This document shows, in pieces, positions 24,515 through 32,898 of a DNA stretch of 64,000 nt. Each line of letters opens with the position of its first letter. Within the stretch, counting starts at the first letter, position 1. The notes under the pieces were generated by a model, which saw nothing but the letters and a program-made list of their open reading frames with translations, was not told the DNA's origin and did not search any database. Source of the DNA: Nocardioides oleivorans (lineage in GTDB: Bacteria; Actinomycetota; Actinomycetes; Propionibacteriales; Nocardioidaceae); NCBI RefSeq assembly GCF_004137255.1, contig NZ_SDWT01000002.1:62001-126000 (forward strand). Direction: 5' to 3'. A program made the position numbers and the translations under genes.

Positions 24515-25403
24515 CACCCGACACGCCCGGGCCGGGACCCGCACCGACCTTCCCGACCACGTGACGACGCCGCTGCTGTCGCTCATCACCGCGCGCTCGA
24601 TGGACGAGGACTACGCGCACGTCGCCCGGCAGCGGGCGGCGGCAGGAGTGGTGCGGGAGTCGCCGGGGCGTGGCCGACCGCACTGGGCCAGCCTGGTCGC
24701 GATCGGCGTGCTCGGCGTGATGGCCGCGATCGTGGCCGCGCAGACCGACCGCGAGGCAGAGGTCAACGAGCTGAGCCGGGCCGCCCTCGTGGAGCAGATC
24801 GACACCCGCCGCGACGAGGTGCGCGACCTGCAGCACGACGTCGGCGAGCTCACCCGGTCCAACGCGCAGGCCGCCAGCAACATCACCACCGTCCAGGGCC
24901 AGCTCGACGACATCGACAGCCGGGTGCGACGCGCGGAGCTCAACACCGGCTTCTCGGTGGTGCACGGCCCCGGCGTGCGGATCACCGTCGACAACCGTCC
25001 CGGGGTGGACGTCAACAGCGAGATCCGCGACGAGGACCTCGCCATCCTCGTCGACGGCCTGTTCGAGGCGGGCGCCGAGGCGATCGCGATCAACGACCAG
25101 CGGATCAACGCCCTCGGCGGCATCCGCAACACCAACCGCGCGATCCACGTCAACGGCCGCCCCGTCAACGCGCCCTACGTCGTCGCCGCCATCGGCGACC
25201 CGAAGACGCTCCAGGCCAGGCTGCTCGAGTCCAGCGAGGGGCAGGAGTGGTTCGCGCTCGTCAACGGCCTCGATTTCCTCTACACCCCGCAGAATGTGGA
25301 CGACATCCGCCTTCCGGCTGCGCCCGAGAGGCCGTTGCGTGATGTGATCGAGGAGAATGCCGATCCGGACGGCACACCTGGAGGAGGGGGCAACGCGCCA
25401 TGA
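24507..25403 (+). CDS. DUF881 membrane-anchored protein (Rv1823 type)
   Basis: 298 residues. A cytoplasmic N-terminus of about 55 residues, one membrane helix (ASLVAIGVLGVMAAIVAA), a heptad-rich coiled coil at about 75-130, then the DUF881 domain (FSVVHGPGVRITVDNRPG, GAEAIAINDQRINAL, VNAPYVVAAIGDP). The first gene of the DUF881-DUF1290-DUF881 trio that sits between pgsA2 and gcvH in many actinobacteria. Function not established; the topology suggests an extracytoplasmic domain of a division or envelope complex. The tail is Gly/Pro-rich and the stop overlaps the next gene (ATGA). Confidence 0.88.
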   Translation: MPDTRHARAGTRTDLPDHVTTPLLSLITARSMDEDYAHVARQRAAAGVVRESPGRGRPHWASLVAIGVLGVMAAIVAAQTDREAEVNELSRAALVEQIDTRRDEVRDLQHDVGELTRSNAQAASNITTVQGQLDDIDSRVRRAELNTGFSVVHGPGVRITVDNRPGVDVNSEIRDEDLAILVDGLFEAGAEAIAINDQRINALGGIRNTNRAIHVNGRPVNAPYVVAAIGDPKTLQARLLESSEGQEWFALVNGLDFLYTPQNVDDIRLPAAPERPLRDVIEENADPDGTPGGGGNAP

Positions 25404-25732
25404 TCGCCGCGCTCGGACTGGTCTTCGGCGTCATCGCCGGCCTCCTGTTCGCCCCCGACGTGCCGCTGGGCCTGCAGAACTACCTGCCCATCGCCGTCGT
25501 GGCGGCGCTCGACGCCGTGTTCGGCGGCCTGCGTGCCTACCTCGACGGCATCTTCGACGACAAGGTCTTCGTCGTCTCGTTCGTGAGCAACGTCGTGATC
25601 GCCGCCGCGATCGTCTACCTCGGCGACCAGCTCGGCGTCGGCGCCCAGCTGACCACGGGAGTCGTCGTCGTCCTCGGCATCCGGATCTTCTCCAACGTGG
25701 CGGCCATCCGGAGGCACGTCTTCCATGCCTGA
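25400..25732 (+). CDS. Small basic protein family (DUF1290, Rv1824 type)
   Basis: 110 residues with three hydrophobic helices: LGLVFGVIAGLLFAP, YLPIAVVAALDAVFGGLRAYLDG and VFVVSFVSNVVIAAAIVYLGDQLG. The sequence is typical of the 'small basic protein' (sbp) family found between two DUF881 genes in Actinobacteria and Firmicutes. Starts in the ATGA overlap with the first DUF881 gene and overlaps the second by 8 nt, so all three should be made in fixed ratio. Biochemical function unknown. Confidence 0.9.
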   Translation: MIAALGLVFGVIAGLLFAPDVPLGLQNYLPIAVVAALDAVFGGLRAYLDGIFDDKVFVVSFVSNVVIAAAIVYLGDQLGVGAQLTTGVVVVLGIRIFSNVAAIRRHVFHA

Positions 25733-26522
25733 CCAGCCCGACCAGCCCGACCAGCCTGACCAGCCCGACGCCACGCCCGGTCCACGGCCCGATCCCGAGA
25801 GCCCCGGTCGCGAACGCCTGCGCCACGCGTTCGTGAAGCCGTCGCGGCGACAGGGCGTCGTCGCGGTGCTGCTCGCCGTCCTCGGGTTCGCGTTCGTCGT
25901 CCAGGTGCAGGACACCGCAGCCAACGACACCTACGCCGGTCTGCGCGAGGGCGAGCTGATCCAGGTGCTCGACGGGCTCACCGGCACCGCCGAGCGGGCA
26001 CGTCGCGAGGTCGACCGGCTCGAGGGACGGCGCGACGAGCTGAGCAACGAGAGCCAGGCGCGAGCCGCTGCGCTCGACGAGGCCGAGCAGCGCGTCCGGA
26101 CGCTCAACATCATCGCCGGCCTGGTGCCCGTCTCCGGGCAGGGGCTGCGCATCACGATCACCGAGTCCACCAGCCGGGTCAGCGTCGGGTCGTTGCTCGA
26201 CACGGTGCAGGAGCTGCGGACGGCCGGGGCCGAGGCGATGGAGCTCAACGACACGATCCGGCTGGGTGCCGACAGCTCGTTCGAGAACGCCGTGGGCGGG
26301 ATCGAGCTCGACGACCAGCTCCTGGAGCCGCCCTACGTCCTCGACGTCATCGGCGACACCCACAACCTCCGGACCGCCCTCACGTTCTCGAGCGGTCCGG
26401 TCGAGACCCTCGAGACGCTCGACGGTGCCGGCGTGACGATCGAGGAGCTCGACAAGGTCGAGATCACGAGCGTCCGCGAGGCCCCGCGACCTGAGTATGC
26501 GGAGTTCGGCACGGGCCAGTAG
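25725..26522 (+). CDS. DUF881 membrane-anchored protein (Rv1825 type)
   Basis: 265 residues. The N-terminus is an unusual acidic repeat: PDQ repeated four times at residues 2-13, encoded by near-identical 9-bp units. One membrane helix (VVAVLLAVLGFAFVVQVQ) follows, then a coiled coil (AERARREVDRLEGRRDELSNES) and the DUF881 domain (VSGQGLRITITEST, GAEAMELNDTIRLG, PPYVLDVIGD). It is the partner of the 24507-25403 protein. Its stop codon supplies the first bases of the gcvH -10 box. Confidence 0.88.
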   Translation: MPDQPDQPDQPDQPDATPGPRPDPESPGRERLRHAFVKPSRRQGVVAVLLAVLGFAFVVQVQDTAANDTYAGLREGELIQVLDGLTGTAERARREVDRLEGRRDELSNESQARAAALDEAEQRVRTLNIIAGLVPVSGQGLRITITESTSRVSVGSLLDTVQELRTAGAEAMELNDTIRLGADSSFENAVGGIELDDQLLEPPYVLDVIGDTHNLRTALTFSSGPVETLETLDGAGVTIEELDKVEITSVREAPRPEYAEFGTGQ

Positions 26523-26525
26523 CCT
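26520..26525 (+). promoter_or_regulatory. -10 box TAGCCT for gcvH, leaderless promoter
   Basis: TAGCCT uses the upstream gene's TAG stop codon and lies 6 nt before ATG 26532. The predicted gcvH mRNA would start at or within 1-2 nt of the ATG. Confidence 0.5.
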
Positions 26526-26531
26526 GCCGCC

Positions 26532-26918
26532 ATGTATCCGGAGAACCTGAAGTACACCGCCGAACACGAGTGGGTCCGCACCCCCGGCGAGGCCGAGGGC
26601 TCGGTCCGGGTCGGCATCACCGACTTCGCGCAGGACGCCCTCGGCGACATCGTGTACGCCTCCCTGCCGCAGGTCGGCGACCAGGTCACGGCGGGGGAGA
26701 CCTGTGGTGAGCTGGAGTCGACGAAGTCGGTCAGCGACATCTACGCGCCGGTGAGCGGCGAGGTCGTCGCGGTCAACACCGCGCTCGACTCCACGCCGGA
26801 GCTGGTCAACAGCGACCCCTACGAGGCCGGGTGGCTGTTCGAGGTCGGTGGCGCCGACGCCGCGCAGGTGGACGGGCTGATGGACGCCGCCGCCTACCAG
26901 GCCGGCCTGGACGGCTGA
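26532..26918 (+). CDS. gcvH: Glycine cleavage system H protein
   Basis: 128 residues, normal length. Lipoyl domain with the attachment lysine in [14 protein letters not shown] (about residue 65) and EHEWVR near the N-terminus. It carries the aminomethyl group between P, T and L proteins of the glycine cleavage complex. gcvP is 3 kb downstream behind a glycine riboswitch; gcvT and lpd are not in the window. Its position before the GarA-like gene is the same as in mycobacteria (Rv1826-Rv1827). Confidence 0.96.
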   Translation: MYPENLKYTAEHEWVRTPGEAEGSVRVGITDFAQDALGDIVYASLPQVGDQVTAGETCGELESTKSVSDIYAPVSGEVVAVNTALDSTPELVNSDPYEAGWLFEVGGADAAQVDGLMDAAAYQAGLDG

Positions 26919-26958
26919 CCAGCACACCGATTCCGGCTGCGGCTCATCACCGGGCTGA

Positions 26959-27002
26959 TAGGTTCGGACCAACCATCAACCTCAACCCTCGGCTGAGGGT
27001 TG
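26959..27002 (+). promoter_or_regulatory. Promoter and inverted-repeat operator of the garA-ftsR unit
   Basis: A -10-like TAGGTT lies at 26959-26964. Downstream, a perfect inverted repeat with 8-bp arms, CAACCCTC (26983-26990) and GAGGGTTG (26995-27002), falls in the 5' leader. Its core is shared with a larger palindrome before the second MerR gene (28899-28921), which makes it a candidate MerR-family box. Confidence 0.55.
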
Positions 27003-27027
27003 GGCGTCGATCCGTCGAGGAGCATCC

Positions 27028-27540
27028 ATGCCGTTCTGCACCGCCTGTGGCAAGCAGAACCCCGACGACGCGCGCTTCTGTGCCCAGTGCGGCACGAAGC
27101 TGCTCGCCGGGGAGGACACCGGGTCGAGCCCGGTCGAGACCACAGCGACCATCACCTTCGGCGTGCCCGACCAGCGCGAGTCCTCCGACCGGCAGCTGAG
27201 CCCGGTCGACGCCGCCGCGGTCGACGCACTCCCCGAGGGCCACGCGCTCCTGGTCGTCCAGCGCGGCCCGAGCGCCGGTAGCCGGTTCCTCCTCGACGTG
27301 GACGTGGTCGGTGCGGGCCGGCACCCCGACAGCGAGATCTTCCTCGACGACGTGACCGTGTCGCGCCGGCACGCGGAGTTCCGCCGTACGGGCCCGGGCT
27401 ACACCGTCAGCGACGTCGGCAGCCTCAACGGCACCTACGTCAACCGCGACCGGATCGACTCCGTCGAGCTCAACGACGGCGACGAGGTCCAGATCGGCAA
27501 GTACCGCCTCGTCTTCTTCTCCTCCCACCCGGACAACTGA
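27028..27540 (+). CDS. garA: GarA/OdhI-type FHA protein with N-terminal zinc ribbon
   Basis: 170 residues. Residues 3-22 form a zinc ribbon (FCTACGKQ ... FCAQCG, two CxxC pairs). ETTATITF at 37-44 resembles the double-threonine phosphorylation site of GarA/OdhI, so T38/T39 are the likely Ser/Thr-kinase targets. The FHA domain occupies about 80-165 (GAGRHPDSEIFLDDVTVSRRHAEF, GSLNGTYVNRDRI), with the phosphothreonine-binding Arg, Ser and Asn residues. In corynebacteria and mycobacteria the unphosphorylated form inhibits 2-oxoglutarate dehydrogenase and controls glutamate metabolism. The zinc ribbon is extra to M. tuberculosis GarA as I recall it. An AGGAG lies about 8 nt before the ATG. Confidence 0.87.
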   Translation: MPFCTACGKQNPDDARFCAQCGTKLLAGEDTGSSPVETTATITFGVPDQRESSDRQLSPVDAAAVDALPEGHALLVVQRGPSAGSRFLLDVDVVGAGRHPDSEIFLDDVTVSRRHAEFRRTGPGYTVSDVGSLNGTYVNRDRIDSVELNDGDEVQIGKYRLVFFSSHPDN

Positions 27541-27543
27541 TCC

Positions 27544-28284
27544 GTGAGTGCCTCGACCTCTCCGGGCCCGAGTCGCGGCGCCCGCCTCACCATCGGGCAG
27601 GTCCTCGACCAGCTGCGCTCGGACTTCCCGGGCGTGACGATCTCGAAGATCCGCTTCCTGGAGGACCAGGGCCTGGTCAAGCCCGAGCGCACGCCCGCGG
27701 GCTACCGCAAGTTCTCCCCGCAGGACGTCGACCGGTTGCGCTACGTCCTGACGATGCAGCGCGACCACTACCTGCCGCACAAGGTGATCGGCGAGCACCT
27801 CGACGCGATCGACCGAGGCCTGGAGCCGCCGGCCATCGAGGGCGTCGTCCCCACCGTCCCCAAGGTCGCGCTCAGCGCCGACGGCCTGCCCAGCCCGGAG
27901 TCGTTCCGGCGCACGAGCGACCTGCGGCTCTCGCGACGTGAGCTGGTCAAGGTCGCCGACATCTCCGAGGAGCTGCTGGCCGAGCTGGAGCAGTTCGGCC
28001 TGGTCACGGCCCGCACCGGGACCGGGCACTTCGACTCCGACGCCCTCGTCGTCGCGCAGACCGCGCGCGAGCTGGCCGACTTCGGGTTCGAGCCGCGTCA
28101 CCTCCGGGCGTTCAAGACCGCCGCCGACCGCGAGGTCGGCCTCGTCCAGCAGGTCGTGGCGCCCATCTCCCGCGGCCGCGACGCCGCCGCCAGTGCGAGG
28201 GCCGAGGACGCCACGTCCGAGATCGCGGCGCTGTCCGTGCGCCTCCACGCGACCCTGGTGAAGGTCGGGCTCGACCGCGGCTGA
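27544..28284 (+). CDS. ftsR: MerR-family regulator, FtsR / Rv1828 type
   Basis: 246 residues. MerR winged helix at about 10-80 (LTIGQVLDQLRSDFPGVTISKIRFLEDQGLVKPERTPAGYRKFSPQDVDRLRYV). A long C-terminal domain follows with a second helical motif (LRLSRRELVKVADISEELLAELEQFGLV). Order and architecture match Rv1828 and corynebacterial FtsR, an activator of ftsZ, so it likely controls division genes. It begins 3 nt after the garA stop and is probably co-transcribed. GTG start. The candidate operator is upstream of garA, which allows autoregulation. Confidence 0.82.
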   Translation: MSASTSPGPSRGARLTIGQVLDQLRSDFPGVTISKIRFLEDQGLVKPERTPAGYRKFSPQDVDRLRYVLTMQRDHYLPHKVIGEHLDAIDRGLEPPAIEGVVPTVPKVALSADGLPSPESFRRTSDLRLSRRELVKVADISEELLAELEQFGLVTARTGTGHFDSDALVVAQTARELADFGFEPRHLRAFKTAADREVGLVQQVVAPISRGRDAAASARAEDATSEIAALSVRLHATLVKVGLDRG

Positions 28285-28298
28285 GCGGCCGGCCGGCC

Positions 28299-28342
28299 CT
28301 CGGCCCATCCTCGGCCCACCCCCGGCCCACCCCCGGCCTCGC
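28299..28342 (+). repeat. Tandem 11-bp repeat, four copies
   Basis: Four consecutive 11-bp units: CTCGGCCCATC, CTCGGCCCACC, CCCGGCCCACC and CCCGGCCTCGC, in the gap between ftsR and the DUF151 gene. The purpose is unclear; it may be slippage-prone spacer DNA. Confidence 0.75.
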
Positions 28343-28358
28343 GCAAGGGCCCCGTGGG

Positions 28359-28364
28359 TAGGGT
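28359..28364 (+). promoter_or_regulatory. -10 box TAGGGT, leaderless promoter
   Basis: TAGGGT with a 6-nt gap to ATG 28371. The DUF151 gene therefore probably has its own leaderless start in addition to any read-through from ftsR. Confidence 0.55.
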
Positions 28365-28370
28365 GGCTGC

Positions 28371-28850
28371 ATGCGTGAGATGGACGTCGTCGGAGTCCGC
28401 GTCGAGATGCCCTCCAACCAGCCGATCGTGCTCCTGCGCGAGGTCACGGGGGAGCGCTACCTGCCGATCTGGATCGGGGCCGTCGAGGCGACCGCGATCG
28501 CGTTCGCCCAGCAGGGGGTGACCCCGCCCCGGCCGCTGACGCACGACCTGATGCGCGACGTGCTGGCCGCCACCGGCCAGCGACTCGACGAGGTGCGCAT
28601 CGTCGAGGTCCAGGACAACATCTTCTACGCCCAGCTCGTCTTCGACGGGGGCGCCGAGGTCGGCGCCCGGCCCTCGGACTCGATCGCCCTCGCGCTGCGC
28701 ACCGGCACTCGGATCGTGTGCGCGGAGGCGGTGCTCGAGGAGGCCGGCCTGGCCGTGCCGGCCGAGCAGGAGGACGAGGTCGAGCGGTTCCGCGAGTTCC
28801 TCGACCACGTCTCGCCGGACGACTTCGAGTCGCCGGACAACCCGCAGTAG
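28371..28850 (+). CDS. Bifunctional nuclease family protein (DUF151, Rv1829 type)
   Basis: 159 residues. DUF151 domain: MDVVGVRVEMPSNQPIVLLREVTGERYLPIWIGAVEATAIAFAQQG, RPLTHDLMRDVLAATG, and GARPSDSIALALR. Members from Thermotoga and plants have been described as nucleases with DNase and RNase activity; a physiological role in actinobacteria is not established. The C-terminal 30 residues are acidic. It lies between two MerR genes exactly as in mycobacteria. No signal peptide. Confidence 0.9.
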   Translation: MREMDVVGVRVEMPSNQPIVLLREVTGERYLPIWIGAVEATAIAFAQQGVTPPRPLTHDLMRDVLAATGQRLDEVRIVEVQDNIFYAQLVFDGGAEVGARPSDSIALALRTGTRIVCAEAVLEEAGLAVPAEQEDEVERFREFLDHVSPDDFESPDNPQ

Positions 28851-28898
28851 CCGTCCCAGCCGTCCCATCACTGCTCTCCAGCACCTCGAGAAACACTC

Positions 28899-28921
28899 AC
28901 CCTCGACCTGAGGTCGAGGGT
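28899..28921 (+). promoter_or_regulatory. Perfect palindrome upstream of the second MerR gene
   Basis: Arms ACCCTCGACCT (28899-28909) and AGGTCGAGGGT (28911-28921) around one central G form a 23-bp perfect inverted repeat, 24 bp upstream of the -35 box. It is the best operator candidate in the window, and its core is shared with the repeat at 26983-27002. Confidence 0.6.
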
Positions 28922-28944
28922 TGGCGACACGCCGGGGCCGTGGA

Positions 28945-28973
28945 TGGACAACCCGGTGCCGCGGGCATACCTT
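28945..28973 (+). promoter_or_regulatory. Sigma-A-type promoter of the second MerR gene
   Basis: -35 TGGACA (28945-28950), 17-bp spacer, -10 TACCTT (28968-28973). This is the cleanest two-box promoter in the window. It gives a roughly 105-nt leader before GTG 29085, unlike the leaderless genes nearby. Confidence 0.6.
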
Positions 28974-29084
28974 GAACTGTCTCTGTTGTAACTCCACCGC
29001 TGTGGTTGTCGGTCCTCCGGCACCGGGGCGGGCCCTTCCCCCAGGAGTTACCGCTCAGCGGAGGAACTGACCTGGAGGGTCACT

Positions 29085-29696
29085 GTGGCTAGCAACGAGA
29101 ACGACCCCGGCGCCGACGCCGCCGCGATCAAGGCTGCGGCCGACGCTGCGGACGCCGCCGAGGAGCAGGGACTGCTCTTCGACGACGACGTCTCCCCGCT
29201 GCCGAGCGACACCGGCTACCGCGGCCCGACCGCGTGCAACGCGGCCGGCATCACCTACCGCCAGCTCGACTACTGGGCCCGCACCGGCCTGGTGGAGCCG
29301 AGCGTGCGGGGTGCCGCGGGGTCCGGCTCCCAGCGCCTCTACTCCTTCCGCGACATCCTGATCCTCAAGGTCGTCAAGCGTCTCCTCGACGCCGGCATCT
29401 CGCTGCAGCAGATCCGCACCGCGACCGCCCACCTGCGCGAGCGCGGCACCGACGACCTGACGCGCGTGACGCTGATGAGCGACGGCGCCTCGGTCTACGA
29501 GTGCACCAGCAACGACGAGGTCATCGACCTCCTCCAGGGCGGGCAGGGCGTGTTCGGCATCGCCATCGGTGGTGTGTGGCGCGAGATCGAGGGCACCCTC
29601 GCCGAGCTGCCCAGCGAGCGCACCGCCGAGGAGCCGGCGGCACCGGTTGCCGGCGACGAGCTCGCCGCCCGTCGCGCCGCACGCCAGACGGGCTGA
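29085..29696 (+). CDS. MerR-family regulator, Rv1830 type
   Basis: 203 residues. An acidic, alanine-rich N-terminus of about 45 residues precedes the MerR winged helix (GYRGPTACNAAGITYRQLDYWARTGLVEPSVR ... RLYSFRDILILKVVKRLLDAGISLQQIRTA). A C-terminal effector or dimer domain follows (SVYECTSNDEVIDLLQGGQGVFGIAIGGVWREIEG). It corresponds by order to Rv1830, a mycobacterial regulator linked to cell division. GTG 29085 has GGAGGG 5 nt upstream. The 23-bp palindrome before its promoter suggests autoregulation or cross-regulation by the FtsR-type MerR. Confidence 0.85.
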   Translation: MASNENDPGADAAAIKAAADAADAAEEQGLLFDDDVSPLPSDTGYRGPTACNAAGITYRQLDYWARTGLVEPSVRGAAGSGSQRLYSFRDILILKVVKRLLDAGISLQQIRTATAHLRERGTDDLTRVTLMSDGASVYECTSNDEVIDLLQGGQGVFGIAIGGVWREIEGTLAELPSERTAEEPAAPVAGDELAARRAARQTG

Positions 29697-29746
29697 CCCG
29701 CCCCGAGCGACCCGGATCCTCCACCCCGAACGACCGCAGAACCCGT

Positions 29747-29776
29747 CGAAGCCACCCGAAACACCGGGTGGCTTCG
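29747..29776 (+). terminator. Intrinsic terminator after the second MerR gene
   Basis: CGAAGCCACCCG (29747-29758) and CGGGTGGCTTCG (29765-29776) form a perfect 12-bp stem with a 6-nt loop. It is followed by TCCATTTCTG, the closest thing to a U-tract in the window. It isolates the gcvP transcription unit. Confidence 0.8.
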
Positions 29777-29817
29777 TCCATTTCTGTTGCGTATCGCTAA
29801 ACTCGTGGTGCTGACAT

Positions 29818-29984
29818 CCCATGCGGGAGAGTCACGCAGGCAGGCCCCGAGCAGTCGGGACGGACCGGCCGCCGTGCGCCGAAGGGGCAATTCCTCCCCG
29901 GAACCTCTCAGGCACCCGGACCGCATGGGTTGGCACTCTGGAGGTCACCCGGCCGACAGAGGGGGAGGTCCACCTCGTGACCTC
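29818..29984 (+). ncRNA. Glycine riboswitch upstream of gcvP (single aptamer)
   Basis: The P1 stem is a perfect 9-bp pair: CCCATGCGG (29818-29826) with CCGCATGGG (29921-29929). Inside are the conserved glycine-aptamer blocks GGGAGAGTC (29825-29833), GCCGAAGGGGCAA (29878-29890) and CCTCTCAGGCA (29904-29914). Only one complete aptamer is present. After it, CTCTG (29936-29940) can pair with CAGAG (29957-29961), resembling the 'ghost aptamer' of singlet riboswitches. GAGGTCAC (29941-29948) can instead pair with GTGACCTC (29977-29984), or GAGGTC (29965-29970) with GACCTC (29979-29984), next to the ribosome-binding site. By analogy, glycine binding should raise gcvP expression. Confidence 0.92.
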
Positions 29985-29995
29985 TGGGAGCTCCT

Positions 29996-32866
29996 GTGAC
30001 GGACGCCACCGCCAGCCCTTCGACGACGACGAGCGACGACCACCGGCTCGGTGAGTTCGTCGCGCGGCACATCGGCCCGGACGAGACGTCCGTGGCCCGC
30101 ATGCTGGAGGCGGTGGGGCACGAGTCCCTCGAGTCGCTGATGTCGGCCGCCGTCCCCGGGGGCATCAGGTCCGCCGTCGCTCTGGACCTGCCCGATGCGC
30201 TGGACGAGGAGGCCACCGCCCGCGCGCTGCGCGCCCTCGCCGCGCAGAACCATCCGGCCGAGGCCATGATCGGCCTGGGCTACCACGCGACGATCACCCC
30301 GCCGGTGATCCGGCGCAACGTGCTCGAGGACCCGTCCTGGTACACCGCATACACGCCCTACCAGCCCGAGATCTCCCAGGGCCGCCTCGAGGCGCTGCTG
30401 AACTTCCAGACGGTCGTCGCCGACCTCACCGGGCTCCCCACCGCCAACGCCTCGCTCCTCGACGAGGGCACCGCCGCGGCCGAGGCGATGACGCTCGTAC
30501 GTCGTGCGCAGCGCGGCGCGACCGGCCCCTTCGTGGTCGACGCGGACGCGCTCCCGCAGACGATCGACGTGATCCGCACCCGCGCCGAGGCGATGGGCAT
30601 CGAGGTGGTCGTCGCCGACCTCTCGTCCGGCCTGCCGGACGGCGACTTGTGCGGCGTGCTGGTGCAGTACCCCGGCGCCAGCGGTGCCGTGCGCGACCCC
30701 CGTCCGGTGATCGACGCCACCCACGAGCGTGGTGGGCTGGCCGTCGTGGCTGCCGACATCCTGGCCCTCACCCTGCTCGAGGCGCCCGGCACCTTCGGCG
30801 CCGACGTGGTGGTCGGCTCGTCCCAGCGCTTCGGCGTACCCCTGTTCTACGGCGGCCCGCACGCGGGCTTCATGTCCGTCGCGGCGGGCCTCGAGCGGCA
30901 CCTGCCCGGTCGTCTGGTCGGCGTCTCGGTCGACGCCGAGGGCCGCCCGGCCTACCGACTCGCCCTCCAGACCCGCGAGCAGCACATCCGCCGCGACAAG
31001 GCCACGTCCAACATCTGCACCGCGCAGGTGCTGCTCGCCGTGGTCGCCTCGATGTACGCCGTCTACCACGGACCCGAGGGGCTGCGACGGATCGCGCGGC
31101 GCACCCACGACCACGCCAGCCGGATCGCCGCCTCGCTGCGGGCCGGGGGAGTGGAGGTGGTCAACGAGACGTGGTTCGACACGCTCACCGTCGCCGTGCC
31201 GGGGCGCGCGGCCGACGTGGTGTCCGCCGCCCGCCAGGTCGGGCTGCACCTGCGCCTGGTCGACGCCGACCACGTCGGTGTCTCCACCTCCGAGCGCACC
31301 ACCCACTCGACGGTCTCAGCAGTGCTCAGGTCGTTCGGCGTCGCCGCGGCTGACGACGTCGTGTCGGGGCTGCCGGAGGCCCTGGGCCGCACCACCGAGT
31401 TCCTCACCCACGAGGTCTTCAACTCCCACCGCAGCGAGACCCAGATGCTGCGCTACCTCGCCAGGCTCTCGAACCGCGACTACGCGCTCGACCGCGGCAT
31501 GATCCCGCTGGGCTCGTGCACCATGAAGCTCAACGCGACCACCGAGATGGAGCCGGTGAGCCTGCCGGGCTTCGCGGACCTGCACCCGTTCGCCCCGGCC
31601 CAGGACGCCGCGGGCTACCGCGAGCTCGTCGACGACCTCGAGGGGTGGCTGGCCGAGGTCACCGGCTACGACACGGTCTCGGTGCAGCCGAACGCCGGGT
31701 CCCAGGGCGAGCTCGCCGGCCTGCTCGCGATCCGCGGCTACCACCACGGCAACGGGGACACGGGCCGCGACATCTGCCTGATCCCGTCCTCGGCCCACGG
31801 CACCAACGCCGCCTCCGCGGTCATGGCGGGCATGAAGGTGGTCGTGGTGAAGGCCGCCGACGACGGCTCGGTCGACCTCGACGACCTGCGGGCCAAGTGC
31901 GACCAGCACGCCGACACGCTCGCCGCGATCATGGTGACGTACCCCTCGACCCACGGGGCCTACGAGGACACCATCACCGACCTCTGCAAGATCGTGCACG
32001 ACCACGGCGGCCAGGTCTACGTCGACGGCGCCAACCTCAACGCGCTGCTGGGCTTCGCCCGGCCCGGTGAGTTCGGCGGCGACGTGTCCCACCTCAACCT
32101 CCACAAGACGTTCTGCATCCCGCACGGCGGCGGCGGCCCCGGCGTCGGCCCGGTCGCCGTCCGCGCCCACCTCGCGCCGTACCTCCCCTCCCACGGCTGG
32201 CACCCGGAGGAGCAGAAGCGCGCCGGCATCGGTCCGATCAGCGCCGCGCCCTACGGCTCGGCCGGGATCCTGCCGATCACCTGGGCCTACATCCGGATGA
32301 TGGGAGCCGAGGGGCTCACCCGTGCGACCGCCGTCGCGGTGCTGTCGGCCAACTACATCGCCACCCGACTCGGGGAGCACTTCCCGGTCCTCTACCGCGG
32401 CCACGGCGACCTCGTCGCCCACGAGTGCATCCTCGACCTGCGCCCGCTGACCAAGGCCAGCGGCGTGAGCGTCGACGACGTCGCCAAGCGCCTCGTCGAC
32501 TACGGCTTCCACGCGCCGACCATGTCGTTCCCGGTCGCCGGGACGCTGATGGTCGAGCCGACCGAGTCCGAGGACCTCGCCGAGATCGACCGCTTCTGCG
32601 ACGCGATGATCGCCATCCGCGGCGAGATCGCCCGCGTCGAGGCGGGGGAGTGGGCGCCCGAGGACTCGCCGTTGCGGCACGCGCCGCACACGGCTCGTGC
32701 GCTCGTCGGAGAGTGGGACCGCGCCTACTCCCGCGAGGTCGGCGTCTTCCCGCAGGGCGTCGACCCCGACAAGTACTGGCCGCCGGTGGCCCGGATCGAC
32801 CAGGCCTACGGCGACCGGAACCTCGTGTGCGCCTGCCCGCCGCCGGAGGCCTTCGCCCAGGACTGA
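29996..32866 (+). CDS. gcvP: Glycine dehydrogenase (aminomethyl-transferring), P protein
   Basis: 956 residues, single-chain form with both halves. It decarboxylates glycine using PLP and passes the aminomethyl group to GcvH. The PLP lysine is in [18 protein letters not shown], at about residue 703. The N-terminal half starts with [10 protein letters not shown], typical of GcvP. GTG 29996 follows GGGAG by 5 nt and lies 11 nt beyond the riboswitch expression platform, so translation is the likely control point. The gene follows the two MerR genes as gcvB does in M. tuberculosis. Confidence 0.97.
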   Translation: MTDATASPSTTTSDDHRLGEFVARHIGPDETSVARMLEAVGHESLESLMSAAVPGGIRSAVALDLPDALDEEATARALRALAAQNHPAEAMIGLGYHATITPPVIRRNVLEDPSWYTAYTPYQPEISQGRLEALLNFQTVVADLTGLPTANASLLDEGTAAAEAMTLVRRAQRGATGPFVVDADALPQTIDVIRTRAEAMGIEVVVADLSSGLPDGDLCGVLVQYPGASGAVRDPRPVIDATHERGGLAVVAADILALTLLEAPGTFGADVVVGSSQRFGVPLFYGGPHAGFMSVAAGLERHLPGRLVGVSVDAEGRPAYRLALQTREQHIRRDKATSNICTAQVLLAVVASMYAVYHGPEGLRRIARRTHDHASRIAASLRAGGVEVVNETWFDTLTVAVPGRAADVVSAARQVGLHLRLVDADHVGVSTSERTTHSTVSAVLRSFGVAAADDVVSGLPEALGRTTEFLTHEVFNSHRSETQMLRYLARLSNRDYALDRGMIPLGSCTMKLNATTEMEPVSLPGFADLHPFAPAQDAAGYRELVDDLEGWLAEVTGYDTVSVQPNAGSQGELAGLLAIRGYHHGNGDTGRDICLIPSSAHGTNAASAVMAGMKVVVVKAADDGSVDLDDLRAKCDQHADTLAAIMVTYPSTHGAYEDTITDLCKIVHDHGGQVYVDGANLNALLGFARPGEFGGDVSHLNLHKTFCIPHGGGGPGVGPVAVRAHLAPYLPSHGWHPEEQKRAGIGPISAAPYGSAGILPITWAYIRMMGAEGLTRATAVAVLSANYIATRLGEHFPVLYRGHGDLVAHECILDLRPLTKASGVSVDDVAKRLVDYGFHAPTMSFPVAGTLMVEPTESEDLAEIDRFCDAMIAIRGEIARVEAGEWAPEDSPLRHAPHTARALVGEWDRAYSREVGVFPQGVDPDKYWPPVARIDQAYGDRNLVCACPPPEAFAQD

Positions 32867-32886
32867 CGTCGATGGCGCGGTGGCTC

Positions 32887-32892
32887 TAGGGT
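32887..32892 (+). promoter_or_regulatory. -10 box TAGGGT, leaderless promoter
   Basis: TAGGGT with a 6-nt gap to GTG 32899, starting a new transcript after gcvP. Confidence 0.55.
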
Positions 32893-32898
32893 CCTGCC

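Noticed and set aside
28859-29084. Small RNA or attenuator in the long leader of the second MerR gene
   Set aside because: The palindrome lies upstream of the promoter boxes and no terminator-like hairpin is found in the leader, so an operator is simpler.
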